The position numbers and the translations under genes were made by a program. Shown piece by piece: positions 34,468 through 43,416 of a DNA stretch of 64,000 nucleotides. The stretch lies in NCBI RefSeq assembly GCF_014841135.1, contig NZ_JACYTN010000017.1:1-64000 (forward strand), read 5' to 3'. Numbering within the stretch: the stretch's first letter is position 1; the number at the start of each line of letters is the position of its first letter. Under the pieces are notes generated by a model that was not told the origin of the DNA, searched no databases, and worked only from the letters and a program-made list of their open reading frames with translations. The stretch comes from Paenibacillus arenosi (lineage in GTDB: Bacteria; Bacillota; Bacilli; Paenibacillales; Paenibacillaceae).

Positions 34468-34736
34468 TTTATAGTCACAATCCCTATCAAATAAAGAATA
34501 AGGTATTCGTGATTATTTGAAAATGGGTACCATGATGCTTAGTCAATATAGATACTCACTCACCAGCACCTTTTTCCTTCCTTTTGTATTTCTGCTCTTA
34601 AGCCCTTTCGTGTTTTGAATACTAATCTTCCACTACTTCTAGAATATACATGTATTTCATAACTCATTATTTTAGCTTGGAAATTATTCGTTATACAGAA
34701 TTAAATTTACTTTGATGTGATGTAAAGGTGGATATC
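34468..34736. other. Gap between tRNA-Leu and the small membrane protein
   Basis: AT-rich sequence without a credible gene. Nothing further was recognised apart from the AAAGGTGG ribosome site for the gene at 34737. Confidence 0.4.
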
Positions 34737-35177
34737 ATGAAGAGTAACTTTAAGCAGCTTGTGTTGATAGTAATCATCTCATTAATTTGTAGCGTTGTAA
34801 ATTTTGATTCTTATCTAAAAGGGTATTTACCAAGCTTTTCACAGGCTCTATGTTCTTCTTTGTTCATCGTTTATTGGTTACTTCATGCATTCTTCATGGC
34901 TCGAAAAGGGATGCGGTTTATAAAGCTTAGCTCATTATATTGGGGGATAGGAGCTTCGTTGTTTGTGTGTGGTTATTATGCAAAACTAAGTATCGTATTT
35001 ATCCCTGTTACATTATTATTTGCTGGTCCTTTATATGGTTTAAGATATTTTATTAATATGCCAGCGGATATTTTATTCACGATGGTTAGTTTTATATTCG
35101 TTTACAGTGTAAGTGTAATAGGATTTCTACTTGGGAAACATGTGAATCGGCTAACCGATAGTCGTGTGAATAGTTAA
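34737..35177 (+). CDS. Small integral membrane protein, unknown function
   Basis: This 146-residue protein starts at ATG 34737, six bases after AAAGGTGG. It has four membrane helices (about 6-24, 35-52, 64-99 and 108-136). No family recognised and no conserved charged residue stands out inside the helices. It is monocistronic, between the tRNA unit and a shared terminator. Confidence 0.65.
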   Translation: MKSNFKQLVLIVIISLICSVVNFDSYLKGYLPSFSQALCSSLFIVYWLLHAFFMARKGMRFIKLSSLYWGIGASLFVCGYYAKLSIVFIPVTLLFAGPLYGLRYFINMPADILFTMVSFIFVYSVSVIGFLLGKHVNRLTDSRVNS

Positions 35178-35180
35178 ATG

Positions 35181-35235
35181 AAAAGTTCCTATCTTACTGG
35201 GGTCAGTCCCCTGCGTTTAAGGTAGGAACTTTTTC
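35181..35235. terminator. Strong bidirectional terminator
   Basis: A 15-bp outer stem (AAAGTTCCTATCTTA with TAAGGTAGGAACTTT, one GU pair) and an inner GGGG/CCCC helix end in T residues on both strands, between convergent genes. Confidence 0.85.
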
Positions 35236-35265
35236 TGTTCTGGGTTCAGTAGTAGTTTTGTACCA

Positions 35266-35616
35266 TCATTCCTCATACAAAACCGAAATTTCCTCGCCAT
35301 TGCTTCGTAGATGATTAATATGCACATCTCCCCAATAGCACATCAGATCAAGAACATTTGATAATGATCGCCCATAATCCGTTAAGGAATACTCTACTTT
35401 GGGTGGTACCTGATTATAAATGGTACGAGCAATAATATTGTCAGCTTCTAACTCACGAAGCTGCTGGGTGAGCATTTTTTGGGTGATCTCGGGAATTAAT
35501 TTTTTTAGTTCACTCGTGCGCTTGGTTCCGCTCGTAAGGATGCATAGGATGACAATTTTCCACTTGCCTCCGATAACATCAAGCGTGGCTTCAACTGCAA
35601 AATTATAGGTTTTCAT
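35266..35616 (-). CDS. HxlR-family transcriptional regulator
   Basis: This 116-residue winged-helix protein has the HxlR pattern: [63 protein letters not shown] and a C-terminal dimer helix. A Cys (near 26) and another near 95 could sense electrophiles, as in relatives YodB and HypR. It is divergent from the NAD(P)H oxidoreductase at 35905, with palindromes in between. It is probably the repressor or activator of that gene. Confidence 0.9.
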   Translation of the reverse strand: MKTYNFAVEATLDVIGGKWKIVILCILTSGTKRTSELKKLIPEITQKMLTQQLRELEADNIIARTIYNQVPPKVEYSLTDYGRSLSNVLDLMCYWGDVHINHLRSNGEEISVLYEE

Positions 35617-35744
35617 GAGATGACCTCCAATGAATTATAAAATTCCCTCAAGCTTGGGGAGTGCTGTTATGTACTAAGGGTCTTCTGGCATATGTTCGGT
35701 AACTTTGCTATTTGGCTGTGTAAAAAAGATGCTTTCTTCTCGAT

Positions 35745-35804
35745 AGGTACTTGAAAGTACCTACCATACTTCTAAGTAAGTATGGCACTTTGAAGTGCGT
35801 ACTT
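35745..35804. promoter_or_regulatory. Array of palindromic operator candidates (HxlR-type)
   Basis: Perfect inverted repeats AGGTACTT/AAGTACCT (35745-35762), CCATACTT/AAGTATGG (35764-35785), GCACTT/AAGTGC (35785-35798) and AAGT/ACTT (35793-35804). They share a TACTT/AAGTA core and sit about 100 bases ahead of the oxidoreductase gene. Confidence 0.7.
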
Positions 35805-35904
35805 AACAACTTGCTATGTGTAGCACATAATATCACTACGGGAGCGCAAATGGAATATGTGAATCCATTTCATGCTTAATCCAAGTGAAGAGGAGAAGAT
35901 ATAC

Positions 35905-36459
35905 ATGAAAACACTCGTTATTGTAACTCATCCTAACATAGAGACTTCTCGCATTAATAAAAGATGGGCAGCAGAACTGCGCAAGCATTCAGAGTTGATG
36001 ACAGTTCACGAGCTGTACAGTACGTATCCAGATGGAAAAATCGATGTGGAACGGGAGCAGAAGCTTATTGAAGCACATGACAATATCGTCTTTCAGTTTC
36101 CATTGTACTGGTACAGCTCTCCGCCATTATTAAAACAGTGGTTAGATGAAGTGTTTACGTACAGTTGGGCGTATGGTTCTACAGGAGATAAGCTCCGTAA
36201 TAGAAAGCTGGGACTCGCCATTTCATTAGGGGGCAAAGAATCGGATTTTGGAAAAGATGGAGATATTCCGTTCACGATTAATGAGATCACGATACCGTTT
36301 CAAGCAACATGCAGTTACACAGGGATGAACTTCCTTCCTATCTTTACGGTGTATGGAGCGGAGTATCATCTGACAGATGAGCAAATTGAGCAAAGTGCCA
36401 TTGATTATGTGAAATACATTGTGGAAATTGTTCAGTCTGGCGAAAAGGCAACAGTATAA
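35905..36459 (+). CDS. NAD(P)H:quinone oxidoreductase, flavodoxin-like fold
   Basis: This 184-residue protein starts at ATG 35905, nine bases after GAGGAG. It has LVIVTHPNIETSRINKRW near the N-terminus, IVFQFPLYWYSSPPLLKQWLDEVFTYSWAYG near 60-90 and a GKKxGLAIS-like strand (RNRKLGLAISLGG). This is the Flavodoxin_2/KefF-YwrO family, which reduces quinones or electrophiles with FMN. The divergent HxlR regulator suggests induction by quinone or electrophile stress. Confidence 0.9.
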   Translation: MKTLVIVTHPNIETSRINKRWAAELRKHSELMTVHELYSTYPDGKIDVEREQKLIEAHDNIVFQFPLYWYSSPPLLKQWLDEVFTYSWAYGSTGDKLRNRKLGLAISLGGKESDFGKDGDIPFTINEITIPFQATCSYTGMNFLPIFTVYGAEYHLTDEQIEQSAIDYVKYIVEIVQSGEKATV

Positions 36460-36847
36460 CAAAAGGTATTTATGGAAGCTAGAGATCGAGTTAGGGCTCA
36501 CATGCAGTGATTACAATTGATCGTTTCTTCCTAGCGAGCGGATAGAAAAATAGGATGAACTGTGGATACCAGTTTGGCAACTTTTGTGTGTAAAGCTGGT
36601 ATTTTTTGCGGAAAATGAAGGGGTTCACTTGCATCCAGTCCCAGCAGCACTTCTTGCGAAAATACGTTCCAAATACAAGGTTAAGGGGGTAGTCCGAGTG
36701 GGTTTCTGCAGCTGAAGCTGGGTTTGTGAATCGGTAAGTATTTGGTAGTAGTTCTTAGGAATCAATTATGTTGAAAATATTGGAATATATAAAATGGTGA
36801 TATATAATACATTTCAAAATAAATTAACTTATTATCGGGGTGAATCA
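36460..36847. other. Gap between the oxidoreductase and the repeat protein
   Basis: One terminator (36566-36607), then AT-rich sequence leading to the ribosome site of the next gene. No coding region was found. Confidence 0.5.
36566..36607 (+). terminator. Terminator after the oxidoreductase gene
   Basis: Arms ATACCAG and CTGGTAT enclose a loop of about 23 bases, followed by six T residues. Confidence 0.65.
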
Positions 36848-37798
36848 TTGCATATGATACGATCTTCAAGACGTAAGTCATGGTTAGCGGTAGCTGTGTG
36901 CAGTATGTTGGCTGCTCTATTTGTTATGCTGCCAGTTGCTCAAGCTGCTGTTGTAGCGGATACACAATGGATGCAGCAAGTGTGGGATGAATATAGAGTT
37001 TACAATAAGAAAACAGCAGCTGAGTATGGGAGTTATCAGGATTCCATTGACGATGATTATAGAAAATATTTCGAGCGCAGTCATCAGCAGTACGAGCAGT
37101 TGTTAGTCAAGGTGAAACAGGATTTGCAGAAGTGGGATAACTATTTTGAGGCGGATATTAAGGCGTTAAAGAAGAAGTACAGTAAAAACAAAAAAATGAT
37201 GAAAAAAATAGAAAGCTATGAACGCGCTGTTGATCAGGGGCGATTGCATGAAGCAATGAATAAATATGCGCGGGCTTGTAATCCAGACGTGTTGCATAGT
37301 TTGATGTGGACATACGATGCAGCGATTGATGAGGATCGTTTGCATAGCTCAATGTGGAAGTACAACCGTGACATTGATCCAGATGTACTACACAGTTCTG
37401 CGTGGAAGCTCAGCAATACGGTAGATGAAGATCATTTGCATGGTCCGATGTGGAAATTAAAGCGTGGGTCTGATAAAGATACGTTGCATAGTCCTGTTTG
37501 GAAACATAATAGAGGTGACAGCACGTTAGAAGAAGCGAAGAAGCAGTATGCTGAGCTTCATGAAGGCGAGGTAAAGGCTGTAACCGATGATTCTGCGGAT
37601 GCTAAGGAAGCTATCGCTCTTACGATTAAACGTACAAGTACGGATATAAGCGTACAGAGTACAGCGACGATTCGTGGTCTGGAGAAGCAGCGCGAGGCGT
37701 CACTGAAGGAAGTGTCCGAACTGCGCAGGAAAATAACGGGTAAAGGGTTCACATGGAAGCCGCTTCTTATTGTGCCTCCTCCAAAGTCGAGTAAATAG
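36848..37798 (+). CDS. Secreted protein with six 16-residue repeats, unknown function
   Basis: This 316-residue protein is read from TTG 36848 behind GGGGTGA (ATG 36854 is the alternative). A signal peptide with SWLAVAVCSMLAALFVML ends in AQAA near residue 33. A charged helical stretch follows. Six tandem units (residues 124-219, bases 37217-37504) have the pattern Y-x-R-x-I-D-x-D-x-L-H-S-x-M-W-K. The C-terminal part, about 225-300, is Lys/Glu-rich and probably coiled coil. I do not recognise the family. It would be exported or surface-attached; no LPxTG, S-layer or lipobox is visible. It stands alone between convergent genes. Confidence 0.75.
   Translation: MHMIRSSRRKSWLAVAVCSMLAALFVMLPVAQAAVVADTQWMQQVWDEYRVYNKKTAAEYGSYQDSIDDDYRKYFERSHQQYEQLLVKVKQDLQKWDNYFEADIKALKKKYSKNKKMMKKIESYERAVDQGRLHEAMNKYARACNPDVLHSLMWTYDAAIDEDRLHSSMWKYNRDIDPDVLHSSAWKLSNTVDEDHLHGPMWKLKRGSDKDTLHSPVWKHNRGDSTLEEAKKQYAELHEGEVKAVTDDSADAKEAIALTIKRTSTDISVQSTATIRGLEKQREASLKEVSELRRKITGKGFTWKPLLIVPPPKSSK
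37217..37504 (+). repeat. Six in-frame 48-bp repeats
   Basis: Six 48-base units, each encoding 16 residues with the L-H-[S/E/G]-x-[M/A/V]-W-K core. The units have diverged at DNA level, so the array is old and probably kept by selection. Confidence 0.85.
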
Positions 37799-37859
37799 CA
37801 CCCAATGAATAACGCCGACTGTTCGCATAAGAAGTTATGCGGCAGTCGGCGTGTCTTTG

Positions 37860-39203
37860 TTAGGCAGCTTGTGTGTTGTTGTTAGAAGGCTTACCAGTGT
37901 CTTGTGTGCTTCCTGTAAATCCGTTAAAGACAAGATTAAGCACAATGGCTGTAAAGGTACCTGCTACAATCCCGTTACCAGTCAAAATTTGCACCATCTC
38001 AGGCAGTTGAGCGAACATGGTTGGCACAGTTGTAACACCAAGTCCCATGCCGACGGAACAGGCGATAATGAGCAAGTTCTCGTGACGGTTCAAGTCAACT
38101 TGAGAACCAAGCATGCGCAATCCAGAGGAGACGACCATGCCAAACATGGCAACCATAGCGCCGCCTAGGACGGACTTTGGAATCAAGGTCGTAATCGCAG
38201 CGATCTTTGGTACAAAGCCGAGCAGGATAAGGAATATCCCAGCGACGACGATAACGTCACGTGTTTTTACGCGGCTCATTTGCAGCAAGCCGACATTTTG
38301 CGAATAGGTCGTGTAAGGAAAGGCATTGAATATACCGCCCAGCATAATAGCCAAACCTTCTGCACGATAGCCTCGTGCCAAGTCTTTACTAGTCAGTTCA
38401 CGTTCTGTTATTTTACCAAGTGCAAGGAAAACACCTGTAGATTCAGCGACACTGACAATGGCGACGATGATCATTGTAATAATAGCGGTCGCATTGAACT
38501 CAGGCATTCCGAAGTAGAATGGCTTCATCATATGGAACCAACTTGCATCCTGTACTTCTGCAAAGCTGACTTTGCCCATAAAGATAGCAGCTATCGTACC
38601 TGCTACAAGCCCGATCAAAATGGACACCGCACGGAGAAATCCAGTCGATAGCTTATTCATCAGAACGATGAACAAGAGCACTCCGAACCCTAGTATTAAA
38701 TTTTCCCCGCTTCCGAAATCTGGAGAACCCATCCCACCAGCTAGATCGTTGAATGCAACTGGTATAAGCGTGACACCAATAATCGTAACAACTGAACCGG
38801 TGACGATAGGAGGAAAGAAACGGATCAACTTGCCAAAAACGCCGCTAAATAACATGATAAATAGTCCAGATACAATTATTGCGCCGTAAATATAACTAAC
38901 TCCGAACTCTTTACCGATTGCAATCATAGGCATAACGGCTTGGAAGGCGCAGCCGAGAACAACGGGAAGTCCGATGCCGAACCAGCCAAACTTCCATACT
39001 TGCAGTAAAGTAGCAACACCGCACATAAGCAAGTCAATGGCGACGAGATACGTCAATTGCTCCAATGTAAATCCTAAAGCTCCACCAACAATGAGGGGGA
39101 CGATGACTGCACCTGCATACATGGCTAACACATGCTGGATACCAAGAGAAATGGTTTTAGCGGGATGACGGTGACGGGCAAATACTCGATCTTCTGTAGG
39201 CAT
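37860..39203 (-). CDS. pbuX: Xanthine permease, NCS2 family
   Basis: This 447-residue protein starts at 39203, 11 bases after AAAGGAG on the minus strand. It has 12 or more membrane helices with the NCS2 blocks GIQHVLAMYAGAVIVPLIVG, SVAESTGVFLALGKITERELTSKDLARGYRAEGL, and a following PYTTYSQNVGLLQMS. It imports xanthine by proton symport. It is the second gene of the xpt-pbuX operon, controlled by the guanine riboswitch at 40064-40136. Confidence 0.94.
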   Translation of the reverse strand: MPTEDRVFARHRHPAKTISLGIQHVLAMYAGAVIVPLIVGGALGFTLEQLTYLVAIDLLMCGVATLLQVWKFGWFGIGLPVVLGCAFQAVMPMIAIGKEFGVSYIYGAIIVSGLFIMLFSGVFGKLIRFFPPIVTGSVVTIIGVTLIPVAFNDLAGGMGSPDFGSGENLILGFGVLLFIVLMNKLSTGFLRAVSILIGLVAGTIAAIFMGKVSFAEVQDASWFHMMKPFYFGMPEFNATAIITMIIVAIVSVAESTGVFLALGKITERELTSKDLARGYRAEGLAIMLGGIFNAFPYTTYSQNVGLLQMSRVKTRDVIVVAGIFLILLGFVPKIAAITTLIPKSVLGGAMVAMFGMVVSSGLRMLGSQVDLNRHENLLIIACSVGMGLGVTTVPTMFAQLPEMVQILTGNGIVAGTFTAIVLNLVFNGFTGSTQDTGKPSNNNTQAA

Positions 39204-39248
39204 GTGAAACCATTCTCCTTTATCGCTCTGCAAATTAAAAAACGAGTT

Positions 39249-39830
<582 letters not shown>

Positions 39831-39861
39831 TTATCCTCCTCGGTGTGGACGTATCAATAGC

Positions 39862-39906
39862 AAAAAGCCCGATAGCATTGGCATGTATATGCCGGTCTAT
39901 CGGGCT
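39862..39906 (-). terminator. Riboswitch-controlled terminator ahead of xpt
   Basis: On the minus strand, arms AGCCCGATAG and CTATCGGGCT end in five T residues, about 160 bases after the aptamer and before xpt. Ligand binding would favour it. Confidence 0.85.
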
Positions 39907-40063
39907 GCGGGAACTTTCAAGTGTAGTACACTGATGAACAATGGAGTAATGGGATGATTGAGATATAACTGTACTACTTATGCGTGCAGTTATCGGCATC
40001 ATTACTCTGTAAGAAGTGCATCGTTGTACTTAGATATATGCAGTGCATACACCATGAAAGTGT

Positions 40064-40136
40064 AACCCCGTAGTCCGATCATTTACGGTGACCAGGTAGA
40101 GACATGCAGGCCAATTCCTGCACATATACGTGAGTT
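40064..40136 (-). ncRNA. Guanine-type purine riboswitch aptamer
   Basis: The minus strand carries the purine riboswitch core: P2/L2 with GTGCAGGAATTGGCC, the GTCTCTACC J2/3 segment, L3/P3 with CACCGTAAAT, and GGACTACG before the closing helix AACTC(A)CG/CGGGGTT. The C in ACTA at the position equal to C74 marks a guanine/hypoxanthine rather than adenine aptamer. xpt-pbuX downstream is the classic target. Confidence 0.93.
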
Positions 40137-40425
40137 TATATTTATATTGTTCGGGTTTTCGTAGAATACGAGTATAAACAGGAACTTTTCATCCATCCTG
40201 TTACCTTAATTATTAAAAAGTATACTGCAAACGAAGGAATGAGGAAAGAGTACATGATCAGGAAAAATTGTCCAGTACCTAATCTTTCTAAATGGAAGAA
40301 ATATGATACAGTAGTAGTGCTAAGCTGTACAATATATGAGAGTATATGGATCAGACGATGATAGACATAGAAAATAACAACAGAAAATGACAGGGAGATA
40401 GGAGTTTAGGAGAGGAGTTTTAACT
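40137..40425. other. Intergenic region between the riboswitch and the MFS gene
   Basis: Promoter-containing divergent region. No gene and no convincing -35/-10 pair could be fixed by eye. A ribosome site GGAGAGGAG precedes the MFS gene. Confidence 0.4.
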
Positions 40426-41706
40426 ATGGTTGAAATGTCCACACAGCGTTCAAAAGCAGTGCAATCGCATGTGAATCGGGCTGAACGTTTCCATACATTA
40501 CAGTTTCGCTATTTGTGTGTTTACATGTTCATGGTTTATACGCCAGCCGCCGCAATTCAGTCATTTTTTCCTTTGTATTATCGGGATTCGGGTTATACGG
40601 ATGCCATGTATGGTTTACAAAATGCACTGCTTCCTATCGTAGGCATGATGGGGAGTTTCTTGTTTGGTCTAATCAGCGATAAGCGCTCGCGAATTAAATC
40701 CATTTTAATGACGATTATGCTAGTGCTGATGGTTGTCATTTATTTTATTTTTCACGTGTCATCGTTGTGGCTGATGATGGGACTTGTCCTGTTGTTTCAA
40801 TTTTTATGGGCGCCCGTGTCTTCTTTGACTGATAGTATGGTGATGCTCTCGGCGAGGCGCTTGAATCAGACGTTTGCAACGATACGGGGCTTCGGGGCAG
40901 CGGGATTCGCTGTTGCAGCTGGAATCATTGGGTGGATATTGGATTTGCTTCCCGGTGAGTCAACGATGGGATGGATTGTTATTGGCTTAATAGGATGCAC
41001 ATGGCTGACGCTTTGCTTGATTCAAGATCCTCGATCTCCTCAATATGTACATAGCGAACAAGAGAAAGCGTTGGAAAAAGAGCAGGAGACTGGACAAGCT
41101 GTTGCAAAACAAGAAGTGCGAATCCGTGACCTTGCTCCTTATGTGATGACACCAAGGTTTATGTTCTTTATTGCTGCTATGATCGTTTATCAGATGACAT
41201 TTTCATTCAATGATCAATATTTTGGATTTCTTGTCCGTGAACTAAATGGTACTTCTTTTCATATTGGTCTAGGCTGGATGCTGCCAGCGGCTGTTGAAGT
41301 AGTTATTTTTCTTTATCTGGGGCGTAGTAGGCATCAGTTGCGTCCACTGCCGATGCTTGCGATTTCAGCCGTTATTTTCTCTGTTCGCTCCTTTATTTTA
41401 GCTTGGACCGATTCTTTAGTTGTAGTTATGCTGCTGCAAGCAGTACAAGGGATCGCGATTGCTTTCTTCTTTATATATGTAGCGGAATATATGATGGATA
41501 CGATACCGGATAAGTTTCGTGCAAGCGGCCAAGCGGTGCTGCAAATGATTATGAGTATTGGTGCTGCGGTAACTGGAAGTATTATTGGGGCATATTTGTA
41601 TCATCATTATGGTTTGGAAGGGTTGTTTGTTACAGGTGGATGGCTGCTTATTATCTCCATTGGCATTTTTCTATGGGCTGAACGACTTGAAGTTAACACG
41701 AGATAA
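40426..41706 (+). CDS. MFS transporter
   Basis: This 426-residue protein follows GGAGAGGAG. It has 12 membrane helices, with the inter-helix 2-3 motif FGLISDKRSRIKSILM near 86-100 and a central loop rich in Gln, Glu and Lys near 200-225. It resembles the MFS_1_like/nucleoside:H+ symporter-related group. The substrate is unknown. The alpha/beta hydrolase 15 bases downstream is probably in the same operon. Confidence 0.85.
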   Translation: MVEMSTQRSKAVQSHVNRAERFHTLQFRYLCVYMFMVYTPAAAIQSFFPLYYRDSGYTDAMYGLQNALLPIVGMMGSFLFGLISDKRSRIKSILMTIMLVLMVVIYFIFHVSSLWLMMGLVLLFQFLWAPVSSLTDSMVMLSARRLNQTFATIRGFGAAGFAVAAGIIGWILDLLPGESTMGWIVIGLIGCTWLTLCLIQDPRSPQYVHSEQEKALEKEQETGQAVAKQEVRIRDLAPYVMTPRFMFFIAAMIVYQMTFSFNDQYFGFLVRELNGTSFHIGLGWMLPAAVEVVIFLYLGRSRHQLRPLPMLAISAVIFSVRSFILAWTDSLVVVMLLQAVQGIAIAFFFIYVAEYMMDTIPDKFRASGQAVLQMIMSIGAAVTGSIIGAYLYHHYGLEGLFVTGGWLLIISIGIFLWAERLEVNTR

Positions 41707-41721
41707 GGAGTGTGACAAACG

Positions 41722-42519
41722 ATGAATGAAAGTAATCCTATTAGGTATTCGATTCGCAAGCATACGTTAGAATGGCGTCGTGAGCATGTGACATTACGAG
41801 GTATCGTCACCATGCCGGTCACTGATCATTCGGTACCTGCGATTATATTCGGTCACGGATTCACGGGACATAAAGCGGAAGCCAACTTCATGTTTAAGCG
41901 GTTGAGCGACGCATTGGCCAAGTGCGGCTATGCAACCATCCGATTCGATTTTGCGGGTAGTGGTGAAAGCGATGGTGAGTTCGTTGAGATGACCGTTTCT
42001 ACGGAAGTGCAGGACATGCTGGCAGTATGGGATGCCGTTCAGGTAATGGATGGAATTAATCCGAAGCGGGTCAGTTTACTCGGGTTCAGTCTCGGTGGAG
42101 TCGTTTCGTTGTTGGCAGCCGAACAGCTTGGTGATGAGTTGGATCGTTTGATGCTGCTATGTCCGGCAGTTGGTTTCCAAGATATATTGGCAAGAGATTT
42201 GCAAGGAGAGAAATTGCATCATCTGCTGCAGCAGGGATGGGTGGAATTGTATGGTCAGCAGATCGGTCAAAGCTTCTTTGATGATAGTGCTGCACTCTGT
42301 ATACATGATACTTGTGCACAAATTCATATACCTGTATTGATTGTTCATGGTACTAATGATGGTGTAGTACCACCATATATATCTCATAGGCTGCACAACC
42401 AAGTAATTGGATCGCGTCTCGTGTGGTTGGATGGGGCTGATCATATATTTAGTCAATCTGAGCATGCTGTACAGCTTTTGGATGAGCTCATTCATTTCTT
42501 ACAGTCAGATGCAAATTAG
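41722..42519 (+). CDS. Alpha/beta hydrolase, serine aminopeptidase/feruloyl-esterase-like
   Basis: This 265-residue protein follows AAGGAGTGTG. It has the oxyanion block IFGHGFTGHKAEA near 49, the DFAGSGESDG loop, nucleophile elbow LLGFSLGGVV near 117-126, VLIVHGTNDGVVP (acid) near 209, and DGADHIFSQSEH (catalytic His) near 235. The family is Hydrolase_4/cinnamoyl-ester-hydrolase type. It follows an MFS gene at 15 bases, so transport and hydrolysis of an ester are plausible. Confidence 0.87.
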   Translation: MNESNPIRYSIRKHTLEWRREHVTLRGIVTMPVTDHSVPAIIFGHGFTGHKAEANFMFKRLSDALAKCGYATIRFDFAGSGESDGEFVEMTVSTEVQDMLAVWDAVQVMDGINPKRVSLLGFSLGGVVSLLAAEQLGDELDRLMLLCPAVGFQDILARDLQGEKLHHLLQQGWVELYGQQIGQSFFDDSAALCIHDTCAQIHIPVLIVHGTNDGVVPPYISHRLHNQVIGSRLVWLDGADHIFSQSEHAVQLLDELIHFLQSDAN

Positions 42520-42717
42520 CTATAATTCGTCCACTGAAACTTTAATTTGTCCACTTTTAGAGCAGGTAAATGTTAGGGCAAAATATAGATAGGGTAACTG
42601 AATGCGATTACATTTCCATTCAGCACCGTCTTATTTCCGGCAGGACAGGTGATCTACTCAAATGTGTGTTAATACGTTCGTATCCCCCGATATCGAATGA
42701 AGGAACACACGGCGGCG
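42520..42717. other. Short gap after the hydrolase gene
   Basis: No credible gene. The open frames in it have no ribosome site. It leads into the terminator at 42718. Confidence 0.4.
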
Positions 42718-42752
42718 AAAGCGCATTTGTTGAGGAGCAAATGCGCTTTTTT
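42718..42752 (+). terminator. Terminator of the MFS/hydrolase operon
   Basis: An 11- to 12-bp perfect stem (AAAGCGCATTTG with CAAATGCGCTTT) is followed by T residues. Confidence 0.85.
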
Positions 42753-42802
42753 GCTATATTTATTTTAAATGGTAAATGTGTTTCTAGGTATGAAAATATT
42801 GC

Positions 42803-42847
42803 TTATACGACTAACTTGATATGAATGTATTTACAATAATCGTATAA
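42803..42847. promoter_or_regulatory. Inverted repeat TTATACGA/TCGTATAA ahead of the small gene
   Basis: Perfect 8-bp arms at 42803-42810 and 42840-42847, separated by 29 AT-rich bases, about 75 bases before the ATG at 42924. It could be a bipartite operator. Confidence 0.35.
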
Positions 42848-42923
42848 ATCATAGATATTAAGCAGAGGATGTTGTATAAAGAAATAGATGAAATACAGAA
42901 ATGGAAAAGGAGTGGCAGAGATT

Positions 42924-43217
42924 ATGGAATATACTGCTATAAAAAAAGAATTCAAACACGTAGGCTACCATCCTGGTCGATATTTACACATTGCTGATGT
43001 GACGACTCGTGTTACTGATTTTGATCATAAAGAGATCGAACGTGTTGACCAAGTCGTCATTGGTTCTGATGAACCTATGACTGCACAGCAGGTTGGTGAA
43101 GAAGCGCGCACTAAGTTAGTTGAAGAGCATCCTGACTTTCAATTTTACCGTGAGGTAGAAATGGCTGAAGTGAATATGGTAGAAGCGTTTGATCGTGAAT
43201 TGGCCGCTCAATCCTAG
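42924..43217 (+). CDS. Small conserved-looking protein, unknown function
   Basis: This 97-residue protein is read from ATG 42924; an AAAAGGAG lies about 13 bases upstream, so start assignment is uncertain and an upstream ATG at 42888 is possible. The protein is soluble, alpha/beta, with YHPGRYLHIADVTTRVTDFDHK near the N-terminus and EMAEVNMVEAFDRELAA at the end. I do not recognise the family. It stands alone between the hydrolase operon and a chemoreceptor gene. Confidence 0.6.
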   Translation: MEYTAIKKEFKHVGYHPGRYLHIADVTTRVTDFDHKEIERVDQVVIGSDEPMTAQQVGEEARTKLVEEHPDFQFYREVEMAEVNMVEAFDRELAAQS

Positions 43218-43416
43218 TTCAAAAGATATACGATATACACCTTGTCCAGTTGGAAGAATGGGCAAGGTTGGCGATCTGATTTACGAATATATAATGCATG
43301 TATACATACATTTATTGCTAAGAAAAACCGATATATAGTACAAGAGAATCATTGCAGATATCGATAACGACATAGTTGGATAGGCACCTATACATAGTTA
43401 AGGGAGATGTAACACT

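Noticed and set aside
43240-43267. CCTTGTCCA/TGGGCAAGG hairpin after the small gene as a terminator.
   Set aside because: A good stem but no T-run follows.
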